Shown here: positions 30,592 through 42,300 of the stretch, one piece after another
Layout: each line of letters begins with the position of its first letter
How positions within the stretch are numbered: position 1 is the stretch's first letter
Assembly: GCA_947373155.1 (NCBI GenBank)
Contig: CANBWO010000005.1
Span: 28,184 to 92,183 of the forward strand
Direction: 5' to 3'
DNA from: Microbacteriaceae bacterium
GTDB lineage: Bacteria; Actinomycetota; Actinomycetes; Actinomycetales; Microbacteriaceae
Length of the DNA: 64,000 bases
Made by a program: the position numbers and the translations under genes
Notes under the pieces: generated by a model
Databases searched by the model: none
Told to the model about the DNA's origin: nothing
What the model saw: the letters and a program-made list of their open reading frames with translations, nothing else

Positions 30592-31428
30592 TTAGCGGTT
30601 CTTGCCGTTTGGACGACGACGAACAATGAGCTTGTCGCTTGGCAGGTTTGGCTTACGGGTACGACCCTCAGCCTGACCCCATGGGGTAACTGGGTGACGG
30701 CCACCAGAGGTACGACCTTCACCACCACCGTGTGGGTGGTCAACAGGGTTCATAGCAACACCACGAACGGTTGGGCGAACGCCCTTCCAGCGCATGCGGC
30801 CAGCTTTACCCCAGTTGATGTTCGACTGCTCAGCGTTACCAACTTCACCAACGGTGGCGCGGCAACGTGCATCGACGTTACGGATTTCGCCCGATGGCAA
30901 ACGAAGCTGCGCGAAAGCGCCATCCTTTGCAACCAAACGGATAGCTGCACCAGCCGAACGGCCCATCTTTGCACCAGCACCAGGCTTTAGCTCGATAGCG
31001 TGAACAACGGTACCCACTGGAATGTTCTTTAGTGGAAGCGCGTTGCCCGGCTTGATGTCGGCCGAAGGCCCCTGCTCAATTGGGTCGCCCTGCTTGAGCT
31101 TGTTCGGGGCAATGATGTAACGCTTCTCGCCATCTGCGTAGTGCAGAAGGGCGATGCGAGCGGTACGGTTTGGGTCGTACTCGATGTGAGCGACTACTGC
31201 TGGGATTCCGTCTTTGTCATTGCGCTTGAAGTCAATAACGCGGTACTGGCGCTTGTGGCCACCACCGATGTGACGAGTGGTAACACGGCCAGCGGCGTTA
31301 CGGCCACCGGTCTTGCTAAGTGGACGCAGCAACGACTTTTCTGGAGTCGAGCGGGTGATCTCTGCAAAGTCAGAGACCGACGAGCCACGACGACCTGGGG
31401 TCGTTGGCTTGTACTTACGAATTGCCAT
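30592..31428 (-). CDS. rplB: 50S ribosomal protein L2
   Basis: 278 aa, standard; [20 protein letters not shown] start and the peptidyl-transferase-proximal histidine in [16 protein letters not shown]. Confidence 0.98.
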   Translation of the reverse strand: MAIRKYKPTTPGRRGSSVSDFAEITRSTPEKSLLRPLSKTGGRNAAGRVTTRHIGGGHKRQYRVIDFKRNDKDGIPAVVAHIEYDPNRTARIALLHYADGEKRYIIAPNKLKQGDPIEQGPSADIKPGNALPLKNIPVGTVVHAIELKPGAGAKMGRSAGAAIRLVAKDGAFAQLRLPSGEIRNVDARCRATVGEVGNAEQSNINWGKAGRMRWKGVRPTVRGVAMNPVDHPHGGGEGRTSGGRHPVTPWGQAEGRTRKPNLPSDKLIVRRRPNGKNR

Positions 31429-31455
31429 TTTGTGAGTTCCTCTTTGCCTTAGCCG

Positions 31456-31755
31456 TTAACCAACGTTGGTGAAGATGTCGATAGTGCCGGACTTTAGGGT
31501 GACGATTGCGCGCTTGGTGTCCTTGCGCTTGCCCAATCCAAACTTGGTGCGGCGAGTCTTGCCCACACGGTTCAGAGTGTTGATGCTTGCGACCTCGACC
31601 TTGAAGATGTGCTCGATAGCCTGCTTGATTTCGGTCTTGTTCGATCGAGGGTCTACCTCGAAGGTGTACTTGCCCGAGTCAATTAGCGCGTAGCTCTTCT
31701 CAGAGACGATTGGCTTGATGATGACGTCGCGTGGATCCTTGTTGATTGCAGCCAC
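31456..31755 (-). CDS. rplW: 50S ribosomal protein L23
   Basis: 99 aa; [25 protein letters not shown] is canonical. Two bases after rplD. Confidence 0.97.
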   Translation of the reverse strand: MAAINKDPRDVIIKPIVSEKSYALIDSGKYTFEVDPRSNKTEIKQAIEHIFKVEVASINTLNRVGKTRRTKFGLGKRKDTKRAIVTLKSGTIDIFTNVG

Positions 31756-31757
31756 GA

Positions 31758-32444
31758 TTATGCCTCCTGGTTAGCTTCAGCCTCGGTTGCAACGGCCTTA
31801 GCCGATACACCCTTTGCTGGGCCAGCGATGAATGCGTCCATTGCCGACTTGGTGAAAACCACGTCGTCAGCTAGTAGAACGTCGTATGCGTTTAGCTGGT
31901 CAACAGGCAGAACGTGAACGTTCAGCAGGTTGCGCAGGCTTAGGTAGCTGACCTCATCGGTGCGGTCTAGAACAACTAGAACGTGCTTCTTCGAGGTGAA
32001 CTGAGCTAGGTAACCAGCTGCTGCCTTGGTAGAAGGAGTTGCACCAAGTGCGAACTCTGCTACTACGTGAAGGCGGCCGTTACGTGCGCGGTCGCTTAGA
32101 GCACCCTTAAGTGCTGCAGCGATCATCTTCTTTGGGGTGCGCTGCTCGTAAGTACGAGGTACTGGACCGTGAGCAACACCACCGCCACGCATCTGTGGAG
32201 CACGGAGGCTACCCTGACGAGCGCGACCGGTTCCCTTCTGCTTGAAAGGCTTCTTACCGGTACCGGAAACTGCCGAGTGGTTCTTGGTCGACTGGGTGCC
32301 CTGACGAGCAGCAGCCAACTGTGCAACAACTACCTGGTGGATAAGTGGGATGTTGGTCTGAACATCGAACAGGCTTGCAGGAAGCTCAACCGAGCCGGCC
32401 TTCTTGCCCTTGATGTCTACAACGTCTACTGAAGCGTTAGTCAT
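31758..32444 (-). CDS. rplD: 50S ribosomal protein L4
   Basis: 228 aa; tunnel loop [31 protein letters not shown] intact. A short Ala/Glu end ([14 protein letters not shown]). Five bases after rplC. Confidence 0.97.
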   Translation of the reverse strand: MTNASVDVVDIKGKKAGSVELPASLFDVQTNIPLIHQVVVAQLAAARQGTQSTKNHSAVSGTGKKPFKQKGTGRARQGSLRAPQMRGGGVAHGPVPRTYEQRTPKKMIAAALKGALSDRARNGRLHVVAEFALGATPSTKAAAGYLAQFTSKKHVLVVLDRTDEVSYLSLRNLLNVHVLPVDQLNAYDVLLADDVVFTKSAMDAFIAGPAKGVSAKAVATEAEANQEA

Positions 32445-32449
32445 AAGAA

Positions 32450-33106
32450 TTACGCTCCCTTCTTGACTGCATTGCGGACGAATACTAGCGAGCCCTTAGC
32501 ACCTGGTACGGCGCCCTTGATGAGCAGCAAGCCGCGCTCAGCGTCTACTGCGTGCAGGGTTAGGTTCAAAGTGGTTACGCGATCGGTACCCATGCGTCCA
32601 GCCATACGGGTTCCCTTGAAAACGCGTCCTGGAGTGGTGGTAGCACCAATCGAACCAGGCTTACGGTGGTTGCGGTGAGCACCGTGCGATGCACCTACAC
32701 CGTGGAAGCCGTGGCGCTTCATGTGACCGGCGAAGCCCTTACCCTTGCTGGTACCGACTACGTCGATCTTTGCGCCAACCTCAAGTACCTCAACACCAAG
32801 CTCCTGGCCAACCTCGTAGGTTGCGGCGTCTTCGGTGCGGATCTCGGTTAGGTGGCGGCGAGGGGTGATGCCTGCCTTTGCAAAGTGACCAGCAGCTGGC
32901 TGGTTTACCTTGCGTGGGTCGATCGAACCGTAGGCAACCTGGATGGCGCTGTAGCCATCGGTGTCTAGGGTCTTGACCTGGGTAACAATGTTGGATCCGG
33001 CTTCAACAACGGTGACCGGAATCATGCGGTTGTTTTCGTCCCATACCTGGGTCATGCCAAGCTTCTTGCCTAGCAGGCCCTTTACGTTTGCGTTCTGTGC
33101 ACTCAT
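32450..33106 (-). CDS. rplC: 50S ribosomal protein L3
   Basis: 218 aa; [28 protein letters not shown] start and [34 protein letters not shown]. Nine bases after rpsJ. Confidence 0.98.
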   Translation of the reverse strand: MSAQNANVKGLLGKKLGMTQVWDENNRMIPVTVVEAGSNIVTQVKTLDTDGYSAIQVAYGSIDPRKVNQPAAGHFAKAGITPRRHLTEIRTEDAATYEVGQELGVEVLEVGAKIDVVGTSKGKGFAGHMKRHGFHGVGASHGAHRNHRKPGSIGATTTPGRVFKGTRMAGRMGTDRVTTLNLTLHAVDAERGLLLIKGAVPGAKGSLVFVRNAVKKGA

Positions 33107-33115
33107 TTTCGATCC

Positions 33116-33424
33116 TTAGAGCTTGATCTCGATGTTGACGTCTGCAGGAAGGTCGAGACGCATCAACGAGTCAACTGCCTTAGGAGTTGGGTCGATGATG
33201 TCGATAACACGCTTGTGGGTGCGCATCTCGAAGTGCTCGCGGCTGTCCTTGTACTTGTGAGGGGAACGGATTACACAAACCACGTTCTTCTCGGTAGGTA
33301 GAGGCACTGGGCCAACTACGGTCGCACCGGCACGGGTAACCGTGTCCACGATCTTGCGAGCCGAAGTGTCAATGACCTCGTGGTCATACGACTTAAGTCG
33401 AATGCGGATTTTCTGGGCCGCCAT
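33116..33424 (-). CDS. rpsJ: 30S ribosomal protein S10
   Basis: 102 aa; [29 protein letters not shown]. First gene of the S10 cluster, which runs without strand change through spc and secY to map. Preceded by a 445-base leader. Confidence 0.98.
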   Translation of the reverse strand: MAAQKIRIRLKSYDHEVIDTSARKIVDTVTRAGATVVGPVPLPTEKNVVCVIRSPHKYKDSREHFEMRTHKRVIDIIDPTPKAVDSLMRLDLPADVNIEIKL

Positions 33425-33584
33425 CTTGACTCTCTTTCGTTCACACCCTCGGCCAAATGACCTAGGGACGCTTTAGTAGCACTACTTCTGTTGCACCACT
33501 GTTTATCTGTCAATCCGCCGGAATGCCAAGGTTTTGAAGCCTTGCCAGGAACCCGGTGGGGTACTGCTTTACCCACCCACGCTG

Positions 33585-33851
33585 TCGGGCGTGTCGCCTA
33601 GACGACACAAAATCCAACATCAAATCGATGGTTACATTTTTGGTTCTTGCTGCGGCCGGCCCAGCTATTTACAGCTGTTCACATTGCCTACAGTGACGCG
33701 CGCGAAAGCACGCAGATTTACGAACTTGTCTATCCTGCCACACTCGGGCGTGTCATTGCAAGTTTTTGTTGCCCGAATTAGTAAAGTTCTTTTTCTTTTG
33801 TTTATCTGGGTTTTTCAAACCAAAGTGGCGTACACGGAGTCGGGTGTGTCG
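33585..33851. repeat. Three copies of TCGGGyGTGTCr upstream of rpsJ
   Basis: Copies at 33585-33596 (TCGGGCGTGTCG), 33744-33755 (TCGGGCGTGTCA) and 33840-33851 (TCGGGTGTGTCG), all in the same orientation. The first overlaps a GTGTCG/CGACAC palindrome; the second lies exactly within the spacer of the candidate promoter. Possible regulator binding sites. Confidence 0.7.
33732..33761 (-). promoter_or_regulatory. Candidate S10-operon promoter
   Basis: Minus strand TTGCAA (33761-33756), 18-base spacer, CAGGAT (33737-33732). The geometry equals the other core promoters here; the hexamers are weaker. The spacer is filled by one copy of the repeated 12-mer. Confidence 0.5.
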
Positions 33852-33869
33852 CGTCACTCCAGACCTCTG

Positions 33870-34841
33870 TTACTTTTCGAGCTCTCCTGCAAAAGCGGCC
33901 TCGATCCGACCAACCAAATAGTGCTGAGTTTCAGTTGACAGGTGCGTGTTATCTGCATAAACCAGTCGCTTGGCAATCACCGGTGGGCATTTTTGGTCCA
34001 CGCATAACCACATCGATGGGTCTACCCAGCTAAACCCGTATTTCCGAGACAGGTCGGCCAGTAAAGATCGCACGCGCGCCGCCTGGTTTGCCGTTCGGCT
34101 CGCGTAACACGGCCGCACGTCGACTAAGTGAACGGCCAGGCAATCTGGGGCGGATCCCTTGGGTTTTGGTGTGTCCCCAATCACCAGAATCCTCGACCCA
34201 AGGCCCGCGAGGGCGGCAAGCCCCGCTTTGGTGGCAGCGAGGTTCTTGACTTCAATTCCCGAGTAGCCCGAAACCGCCACAAAAGTTGGTTTTCTGATGC
34301 CGATTTGCTGTAACAGCCACTGATTGTGAGCCTTGCATTGCCAGTAGTTTGCTTTGGGGTCATCTAGCGCGGGCACACCAATAACTAAGGGGCAACTACT
34401 CATGGTGCGAACCACTAGTTGATAATGATGTTTTTTTGCAAGGTAGTTGAGCGGTGTGAACCATTGGGCCGCGTGAGAATCCCCGATGAGCCAGATTGCC
34501 CTGGTTGCACGCGCGTCACCAAATATGCAGGCAGCCGCAGGAATCGTTGTTTTTTGATTTCCGTGACAGCCATCTCGGTAAATCTTGGTTCGATTGGTTA
34601 CAGACGCAAGCCGTGCCTTTTCGCTGGCAGGCAAGGATCTCACGGCCAACGCCGATTGTAAGTCGGCTACATAAATCTGAAGCAGGCTCGGCGGAGCCTC
34701 TAGGCCAGTTGCAGCAACCTTAGGAGTAAAGCGCTTGATCACCTTAGGTACCGCGTAGCCCGCCACCAAAACGCCAGCCACTAAACCCAGCACGAGCAAA
34801 AATACAAAAATCCCCCGAGCCTGAGCCCGGGGGATTTTCAT
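33870..34841 (-). CDS. Membrane-anchored SGNH-domain protein
   Basis: 323 aa. One membrane anchor (about residues 11-33) after a basic N-terminus, then an extracellular domain resembling the SGNH domain of OafA/acyltransferase-3 proteins. Block I is WLIGDSHAAQW with catalytic Ser, and block V is YADNTHLS with the Asp/His pair. Six or more cysteines suggest disulphides. It probably modifies a cell-surface glycan by acyl transfer or hydrolysis; no acyltransferase-3 membrane domain is attached. It sits between tuf and the S10 operon. Its first codons coincide with the tuf terminator, so its start is uncertain (TTG 34799 or GTG 34793 are alternatives that keep most of the anchor). Confidence 0.75.
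   Translation of the reverse strand: MKIPRAQARGIFVFLLVLGLVAGVLVAGYAVPKVIKRFTPKVAATGLEAPPSLLQIYVADLQSALAVRSLPASEKARLASVTNRTKIYRDGCHGNQKTTIPAAACIFGDARATRAIWLIGDSHAAQWFTPLNYLAKKHHYQLVVRTMSSCPLVIGVPALDDPKANYWQCKAHNQWLLQQIGIRKPTFVAVSGYSGIEVKNLAATKAGLAALAGLGSRILVIGDTPKPKGSAPDCLAVHLVDVRPCYASRTANQAARVRSLLADLSRKYGFSWVDPSMWLCVDQKCPPVIAKRLVYADNTHLSTETQHYLVGRIEAAFAGELEK
34801..34838 (-). terminator. Intrinsic terminator after tuf
   Basis: AAAATCCCCCGgGC / GCtCGGGGGATTTTT with a TCAG loop, followed on the minus strand by a T-rich stretch (TTTTTGTATTTTT). It starts about 24 bases after the tuf stop and overlaps the first codons of the next gene. Confidence 0.85.
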
Positions 34842-34861
34842 GAATCTAAAAGTAAGAAGTC

Positions 34862-36052
34862 TTACTTGTTGATCTTGGTAACGGTACCGGCACCTACGGT
34901 GCGGCCACCCTCACGGATTGCGAAACGCAGTCCCTCTTCCATAGCGATTGGCTGGATGAGCTCTACGGTCATCTCAGTGGTGTCGCCAGGCATAACCATT
35001 TCGGTACCTGCAGGAAGGGTGATAACACCGGTCACGTCAGTGGTACGGAAGTAGAACTGTGGACGGTAGTTTGCGTAGAACGGGTTGTGACGGCCACCCT
35101 CATCCTTGGAAAGGATGTAGACGTTTCCATCGAAGTTGGTGTGAGGGGTGATCGAACCTGGCTTGCAAAGAACCTGGCCACGCTCAACGTCTTCACGCTT
35201 GGTTCCACGTAGTAGAACACCAACGTTTTCGCCAGCCTCTGCGTAGTCGAGTAGCTTGCGGAACATTTCGATACCGGTAACGGTGGTCTTGACCTTGTCC
35301 TTGATACCAACGATTTCAACTTCGTCGTTAACCTTGATCTGGCCACGCTCTACCTTGCCGGTAACAACGGTTCCACGACCAGTGATGGTGAACACGTCTT
35401 CTACAGGCATTAGGAATGCCTTGTCGGTGTCGCGGATTGGCTCAGGAATGAACTCGTCAACTGCATCCATAAGAGCAAGAACGGTTGCGCCCCAAGTTGC
35501 GTCGCCTTCTAGAGCCTTTAGAGCCGAAACGCGAACAACTGGTGCGTTGTCGCCGTCGAACTCCTGGCTGCTGAGTAGGTCGCGGACCTCAACCTCAACG
35601 AGCTCTAGGATTTCTTCGTCGTCAACCATGTCGCTCTTGTTTAGAGCAACAACGATGTAAGGAACGCCAACCTGGCGAGCTAGTAGAACGTGCTCGCGGG
35701 TCTGAGGCATAGGACCGTCGGTTGCAGCAACAACAAGGATGGCGCCATCCATCTGTGCAGCACCGGTGATCATGTTCTTGATGTAGTCAGCGTGGCCTGG
35801 AGCGTCTACGTGTGCGTAGTGGCGCTTCTCGGTCTGGTACTCAACGTGCGAGATGTTGATGGTAATACCGCGCTGCTTCTCCTCAGGGGAGTTGTCGATC
35901 TGGTCGAACGCAGAAGCGGTGTTAAGGGTTGGGTACTTGTCGTGAAGTACCTTGGTGATTGCCGCAGTCAGAGTGGTCTTACCGTGGTCAACGTGACCAA
36001 TGGTACCGATGTTAACGTGCGGCTTGGTGCGCTCGAATTTCGCCTTAGCCAT
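34862..36052 (-). CDS. tuf: Elongation factor Tu
   Basis: 396 aa GTPase delivering aminoacyl-tRNA. P-loop GHVDHGKTT, switch [14 protein letters not shown] specificity motif, and the end [20 protein letters not shown]. Preceded by GAGGAGG and its own 106-base upstream region with CATAAT/CATATT -10-like hexamers; ended by a strong terminator. Confidence 0.98.
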   Translation of the reverse strand: MAKAKFERTKPHVNIGTIGHVDHGKTTLTAAITKVLHDKYPTLNTASAFDQIDNSPEEKQRGITINISHVEYQTEKRHYAHVDAPGHADYIKNMITGAAQMDGAILVVAATDGPMPQTREHVLLARQVGVPYIVVALNKSDMVDDEEILELVEVEVRDLLSSQEFDGDNAPVVRVSALKALEGDATWGATVLALMDAVDEFIPEPIRDTDKAFLMPVEDVFTITGRGTVVTGKVERGQIKVNDEVEIVGIKDKVKTTVTGIEMFRKLLDYAEAGENVGVLLRGTKREDVERGQVLCKPGSITPHTNFDGNVYILSKDEGGRHNPFYANYRPQFYFRTTDVTGVITLPAGTEMVMPGDTTEMTVELIQPIAMEEGLRFAIREGGRTVGAGTVTKINK

Positions 36053-36158
36053 TTGGGTCCTCCTCAGGACTGGTGTATTTCATCGGACAAGAATATGCCC
36101 GAAGAGATTATGGGTTTCGTTTTATTTTAGTTGGTTTTGAGCCGTAGCGGTAAAACTA

Positions 36159-38261
<2,103 letters not shown>

Positions 38262-38302
38262 TGGGTCCTCCGTAGGGGGTAATTAAGTGTCTAAGAAATA
38301 AG

Positions 38303-38342
38303 TACATCCGTCTGTTTAACCAAAGGTAAACAGACGGATGTA
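38303..38342 (-). other. Perfect 16-bp hairpin between rpsG and fusA
   Basis: TACATCCGTCTGTTTA (38303-38318) and its exact reverse complement (38327-38342) surround an 8-base loop. On the minus strand it starts about 7 bases after the rpsG stop and ends about 41 before the fusA start. It is not followed by a T run on this strand, so it is not a standard intrinsic terminator. RNA processing, stability control, attenuation or protein binding are possible. Confidence 0.85.
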
Positions 38343-38349
38343 ATTGCTA

Positions 38350-38820
38350 CTACCAGCGGTAGTGAGCGAATGCCTTGTTGGACTCTGCCATCTTGTGAGT
38401 GTCTTCGCGACGCTTCACAGCAGCGCCCAGACCGTTCGATGCGTCGAGGATCTCGTTCATCAGTCGGTCGGTCATGGTCTTCTCGCGGCGAGCCTTTGCG
38501 TAGCTAACCAACCAGCGCATAGCAAGGGTGTTGGCACGGTGTGCCTTAACCTCGATAGGAACCTGGTAGGTCGAGCCACCAACGCGACGCGAACGAACCT
38601 CAACGGTTGGGCGTACGTTGTCTAGGGCCTTCTTCAGCAGTACAACTGCGTCGGTGCCGGACTTCTTGTTAGCGCCCTCAAGAGCGCCGTAAACGATCTG
38701 CTCAGCTAGCGACTTCTTGCCATCAAGCAAGATCTTGTTAACTAGCTGCGAAACAACTGGCGAGCCGTATACCGGGTCGGCTACAACTGGCTTCTTGGTG
38801 ACTGGACCTTTGCGAGGCAT
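38350..38820 (-). CDS. rpsG: 30S ribosomal protein S7
   Basis: 156 aa, standard; [37 protein letters not shown] and the end [14 protein letters not shown] (NKAFAHYRW). Overlaps the rpsL stop by one base. Confidence 0.98.
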   Translation of the reverse strand: MPRKGPVTKKPVVADPVYGSPVVSQLVNKILLDGKKSLAEQIVYGALEGANKKSGTDAVVLLKKALDNVRPTVEVRSRRVGGSTYQVPIEVKAHRANTLAMRWLVSYAKARREKTMTDRLMNEILDASNGLGAAVKRREDTHKMAESNKAFAHYRW

Positions 38821-39191
38821 TACTTACCCTTCTTTGCACCGTAGTGGCTGCGAGCCTGCTTACGGTTCTTAACTGCCTGGGTGTCTAGAGCACCGCGGAC
38901 GATCTTGTAACGAACACCTGGTAGGTCCTTAACACGGCCTCCACGGACTAGCACCATCGAGTGCTCCTGAAGGTTGTGGCCCTCGCCCGGGATGTACGCG
39001 GTTACTTCGATACCGTTGCTGAGCTTGACACGTGCAACCTTACGAAGCGCCGAGTTTGGCTTCTTTGGGGTGGTGGTGTACACGCGGGTGCAAACACCGC
39101 GGCGCTGTGGGCTGGCCTTAAGCGCAGGGGTCTTGGTCTTGGTGACCTTAGCCGTGCGTCCCTTGCGGACCAACTGCTGAATTGTTGGCAC
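38820..39191 (-). CDS. rpsL: 30S ribosomal protein S12
   Basis: 123 aa from GTG 39191 (reads [15 protein letters not shown]). AAAGGAG lies 5 bases before it and the length fits S12; an upstream in-frame ATG at 39257 would add 22 unrelated residues. The streptomycin loop [11 protein letters not shown] is wild type, and [11 protein letters not shown] is conserved. Confidence 0.97.
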   Translation of the reverse strand: MPTIQQLVRKGRTAKVTKTKTPALKASPQRRGVCTRVYTTTPKKPNSALRKVARVKLSNGIEVTAYIPGEGHNLQEHSMVLVRGGRVKDLPGVRYKIVRGALDTQAVKNRKQARSHYGAKKGK

Positions 39192-39358
39192 TACTTCTCC
39201 TTTTAGAGCTCGAACCAGTGCGGTTCGAGGTTTTCTTGCTTGCAAGCATCGGTGCACTCATCAGAGCGATGTTATGTACACCTAGTTTTTTGGGTGACCC
39301 GCCGGAGAGATCCAGGCCGAGGCATCTACAAAAGTGTGCACTAGCACACGCTTGGATA

Positions 39359-39388
39359 AGCCTAGCCTAAGACGCTCCGACGGGTCAA
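39359..39388 (-). promoter_or_regulatory. Promoter of rpsL-rpsG-fusA
   Basis: Minus strand TTGACC (39388-39383), 18-base spacer, TAGGCT (39364-39359). It begins 8 bases after the rpoC stop. A second TAGGCT overlaps 5 bases upstream with too short a spacer. The leader of about 160 bases contains a GTGTGC/GCACAC hairpin (39334-39349). Confidence 0.8.
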
Positions 39389-39395
39389 ATGGTTT

Positions 39396-42300
39396 TTAGA
39401 TATCTTCCGCCGCAGCCTCAACCGAGTCGCCTGCGTAGGTCTCGATCGAGGTAAAGCTTAGGTCGGTGTGGTTGAAGGCGTTGCCATAGTCGAAGTCATC
39501 ATCGATGCTTTCGGCTGCCCAGATACGGTTAGGGTACTTCTCGTTCTTGGCTTCTTCGGTGGCTTCAACCGTGATGTTGCGGTACTTGGCAAGGCCGGTA
39601 CCAGCAGGGATGAGCTTACCGATGATGACGTTCTCCTTGAGGCCAACCAGCTTGTCGGACTTGCGGTCCAGAGCTGCCTGAGTAAGAACTCGGGTGGTCT
39701 CCTGGAACGAAGCGGCCGATAGCCACGACTGAGCTGCCAACGAAGCACGGGTCATACCCATTACTTCCTGACGAGCCGAAGCCGGCTTCTTGCCCTGCTC
39801 TACAGCAGCGCGGTTGGTCTTGGTGAACTTAACGCGGTCCACGATCTCACCAGGCAACATTTCGGTGTCGCCCGAGTCGATTACGGTAACCTTGCCCAGC
39901 ATCTGACGAACAATAACCTCAAGGTGCTTGTCGTGCAGAGGAACACCCTGCGAACCGTAGATTGCCTGAACACCACGGATGATTTCGGCTGCAGCGTTAC
40001 GCGCACCCTTGACCATCAATACCTCGTGAGGAATTGGGGTTCCGTCAACTAGGTACTCGCCCGACTTCACTACTTCGCCGTTTTCGACTAGTAGGTCGTC
40101 GAGGCTAGCAACCGAGATGATTGGAGCAAACGGCGATAGCTTCTTGAAGGTCTTGCTGGTGGTACGCGAGAACGAGTACTGGTTAGCAAGCTCCATGGCC
40201 TCTTTCTCAGCCTGCTCGCCGTTAGGGCGAACGTAGACGTCGAACTTGGTGGAGTTACCCGCTGGAACCTCAACGATGTCGACGGTACCTGGCCAGAATG
40301 CCATAACAGCAACCTTGCCGGCCTGACGCCATCCAACACGAGCCTCTAGGAGGTCGGTTACACCGTTTAGGCCCTGGGTGATGTCGTAGGAAATCAGACG
40401 CTCAACACGAACCTTCTGACCACCGATGGACTTAAGGATGGTCTGCTTCTTTGCGTTCGAAGCAGCACCACCGGTGTGGAAGGTACGCATGGTTAGCTGG
40501 GTTCCAGGCTCACCGATCGACTGAGCAGCGATGATACCTACTGCTTCACCAACCTCAACGGTGTCGCGGGTGGCCATCGAGTCTCCGTAGCACATTGCAC
40601 AGATACCAGTCTCAGACTCACAGGTAAGGATCGAGCGAACAACTAGCTTCTCTACCTTGTTCTTTGGGTCAAGAAGTAGCTCGCAAAGCTCAGAAGATAC
40701 CTTCTCGCCTGCCTTAGCTACTACGGTCTTGCCATCGAGGACATCCTGAGCCAAGAAACGCATGAGAATCTGACCAGACATCGCTTCGATATTCTCTTCG
40801 CGCTTCTTGTCTGCTTCTGCGATTTCTAGATCGGTAGGAGCCACGTTCGAGTTGATCTCGTAGCTGTAGTGGTTTACCTCACGAAGCTGCTTCAGCGAGA
40901 GTTCGATCTGAGTCGAGTCTGCATCTGGAGCAACGAAGGTGTCCAAAACGATTGCCGAAACGCCACGCGAAGTCTTGCAGTCGATCTCGCGGACGATTAC
41001 GTCCTGAGCAACGTCTACTAGACGACGGGTTAGGTAACCTGCTGCAGCGGTCTTCATCGCGGTGTCCGCGTTACCCTTACGGGCACCGGTTGCGTTAATG
41101 AAGTACTCGTTGGCGGTTAGGCCAAGCAGGTAGTTACCCTTTACAGGCATCGGAGCAAAGTCACCAGACGAAGTGGTTACTGGGCCACGCATACCGATGA
41201 TAGAACGAATCTGTAGCCAGTTTCCACGAGCACCAGAGGTCACCATCTTGTAAATAGCGTTGTCGTGAGGGATTGATTCCTTAAGCATGGTCTCAATCTC
41301 GGCGGTCTTCTTGAACCAAAGGCCACCCAGCTTGTCACGACGGTCTAGGTCGGACATCAGACCGTTGTCGAAGTCCTCTTGAATCTTGGTGTGCTCTTTT
41401 TCAGCCTCGAAGATTGCAGAGTTACGCTTTGCCTCGAACTCGCCAGAGTCGAAGTTGGCGTCGGAGATCGACATGGATACACCAGCACGGGTTGCCCAGT
41501 AGAAACCAGCATCCTTGATGCGGTCTAGAGACTGAGCTACCTCGGTACGAGGGAATAGTCCAACCATGTCATCGATGATCTTGGTGATCTGCTTCTTGCC
41601 AACCTGGCCTTCGGTCCACACGAATCCTGCAGGCAATGCCTCGCGGAATAGGGTGCGACCAAGGGTGGTCTCAACAAGCTCGCCATTGATGCGGATCTTG
41701 ACCAGTGCGTTCAAAGAAAGCACGTGGCTGTCGAATGCCATCTGGGCTTCGGATACGGTCGAGAAGACCTTGCCTTCGCCTAGTGCACCATCGATCTGGT
41801 TGGTCAAGTGGAACAGACCAATGATCATGTCCTGCGATGGAACAGCAACCGGACGGCCATCGGATGGCTTGAGGATGTTGTTCGATGCAAGCATCAGGAT
41901 GCGGGCTTCGGCCTGAGCCTCAACCGATAGCGGAAGGTGAACTGCCATCTGGTCTCCATCGAAGTCGGCGTTGAACGCAGAACATACGAGTGGGTGCAGC
42001 TGGATTGCCTTACCTTCTACAAGCAGTGGCTCGAAAGCCTGGATACCCAAACGGTGAAGGGTAGGCGCACGGTTTAGAAGTACTGGACGCTCGCGAATAA
42101 CCTCTTCTAGAACACCCCAAACCTGTGGGCGGCTGCGCTCAACCATGCGCTTTGCGCTCTTGATGTTCTGGGCAAGACCCAGGTCAACAAGGCGCTTCAT
42201 TACGAATGGCTTGAAGAGCTCAAGTGCCATCAGCTTTGGAAGACCACACTGGTGGAGCTTTAGCTGAGGACCAACAACGATAACCGAACGACCCGAGTAG

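Larger units (their letters stand above)
33425..33869 (-). promoter_or_regulatory. S10-operon leader (445 bases, non-coding)
   Basis: No credible gene is seen on either strand. It holds a candidate promoter (33732-33761) and three copies of the 12-mer TCGGGyGTGTCr. Two stem-forming repeats are also present: GTGTCG-CCTAGA-CGACAC (33591-33608) and CCAAGG...CCTTG (about 33529-33546). A TTGACA hexamer near 33508-33513 (minus strand) has no matching -10. The length suggests a regulated 5' leader. Confidence 0.6.

Noticed and set aside
34140..34370. Small open frames within the SGNH gene on both strands
   Set aside because: No ribosome sites and no recognisable motifs; explained as out-of-frame shadows.
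39334..39349. GTGTGC/GCACAC hairpin as rpoC terminator
   Set aside because: Only six base pairs and four T follow, and it lies downstream of the rpsL promoter; more likely part of the rpsL leader.
40470..40485. Loss of the trigger-loop catalytic histidine in RpoC
   Set aside because: I first read the Thr in [10 protein letters not shown] as the trigger-loop position. That segment is the bridge helix; the trigger-loop His is present as H1099 in TMRTFHTGG.
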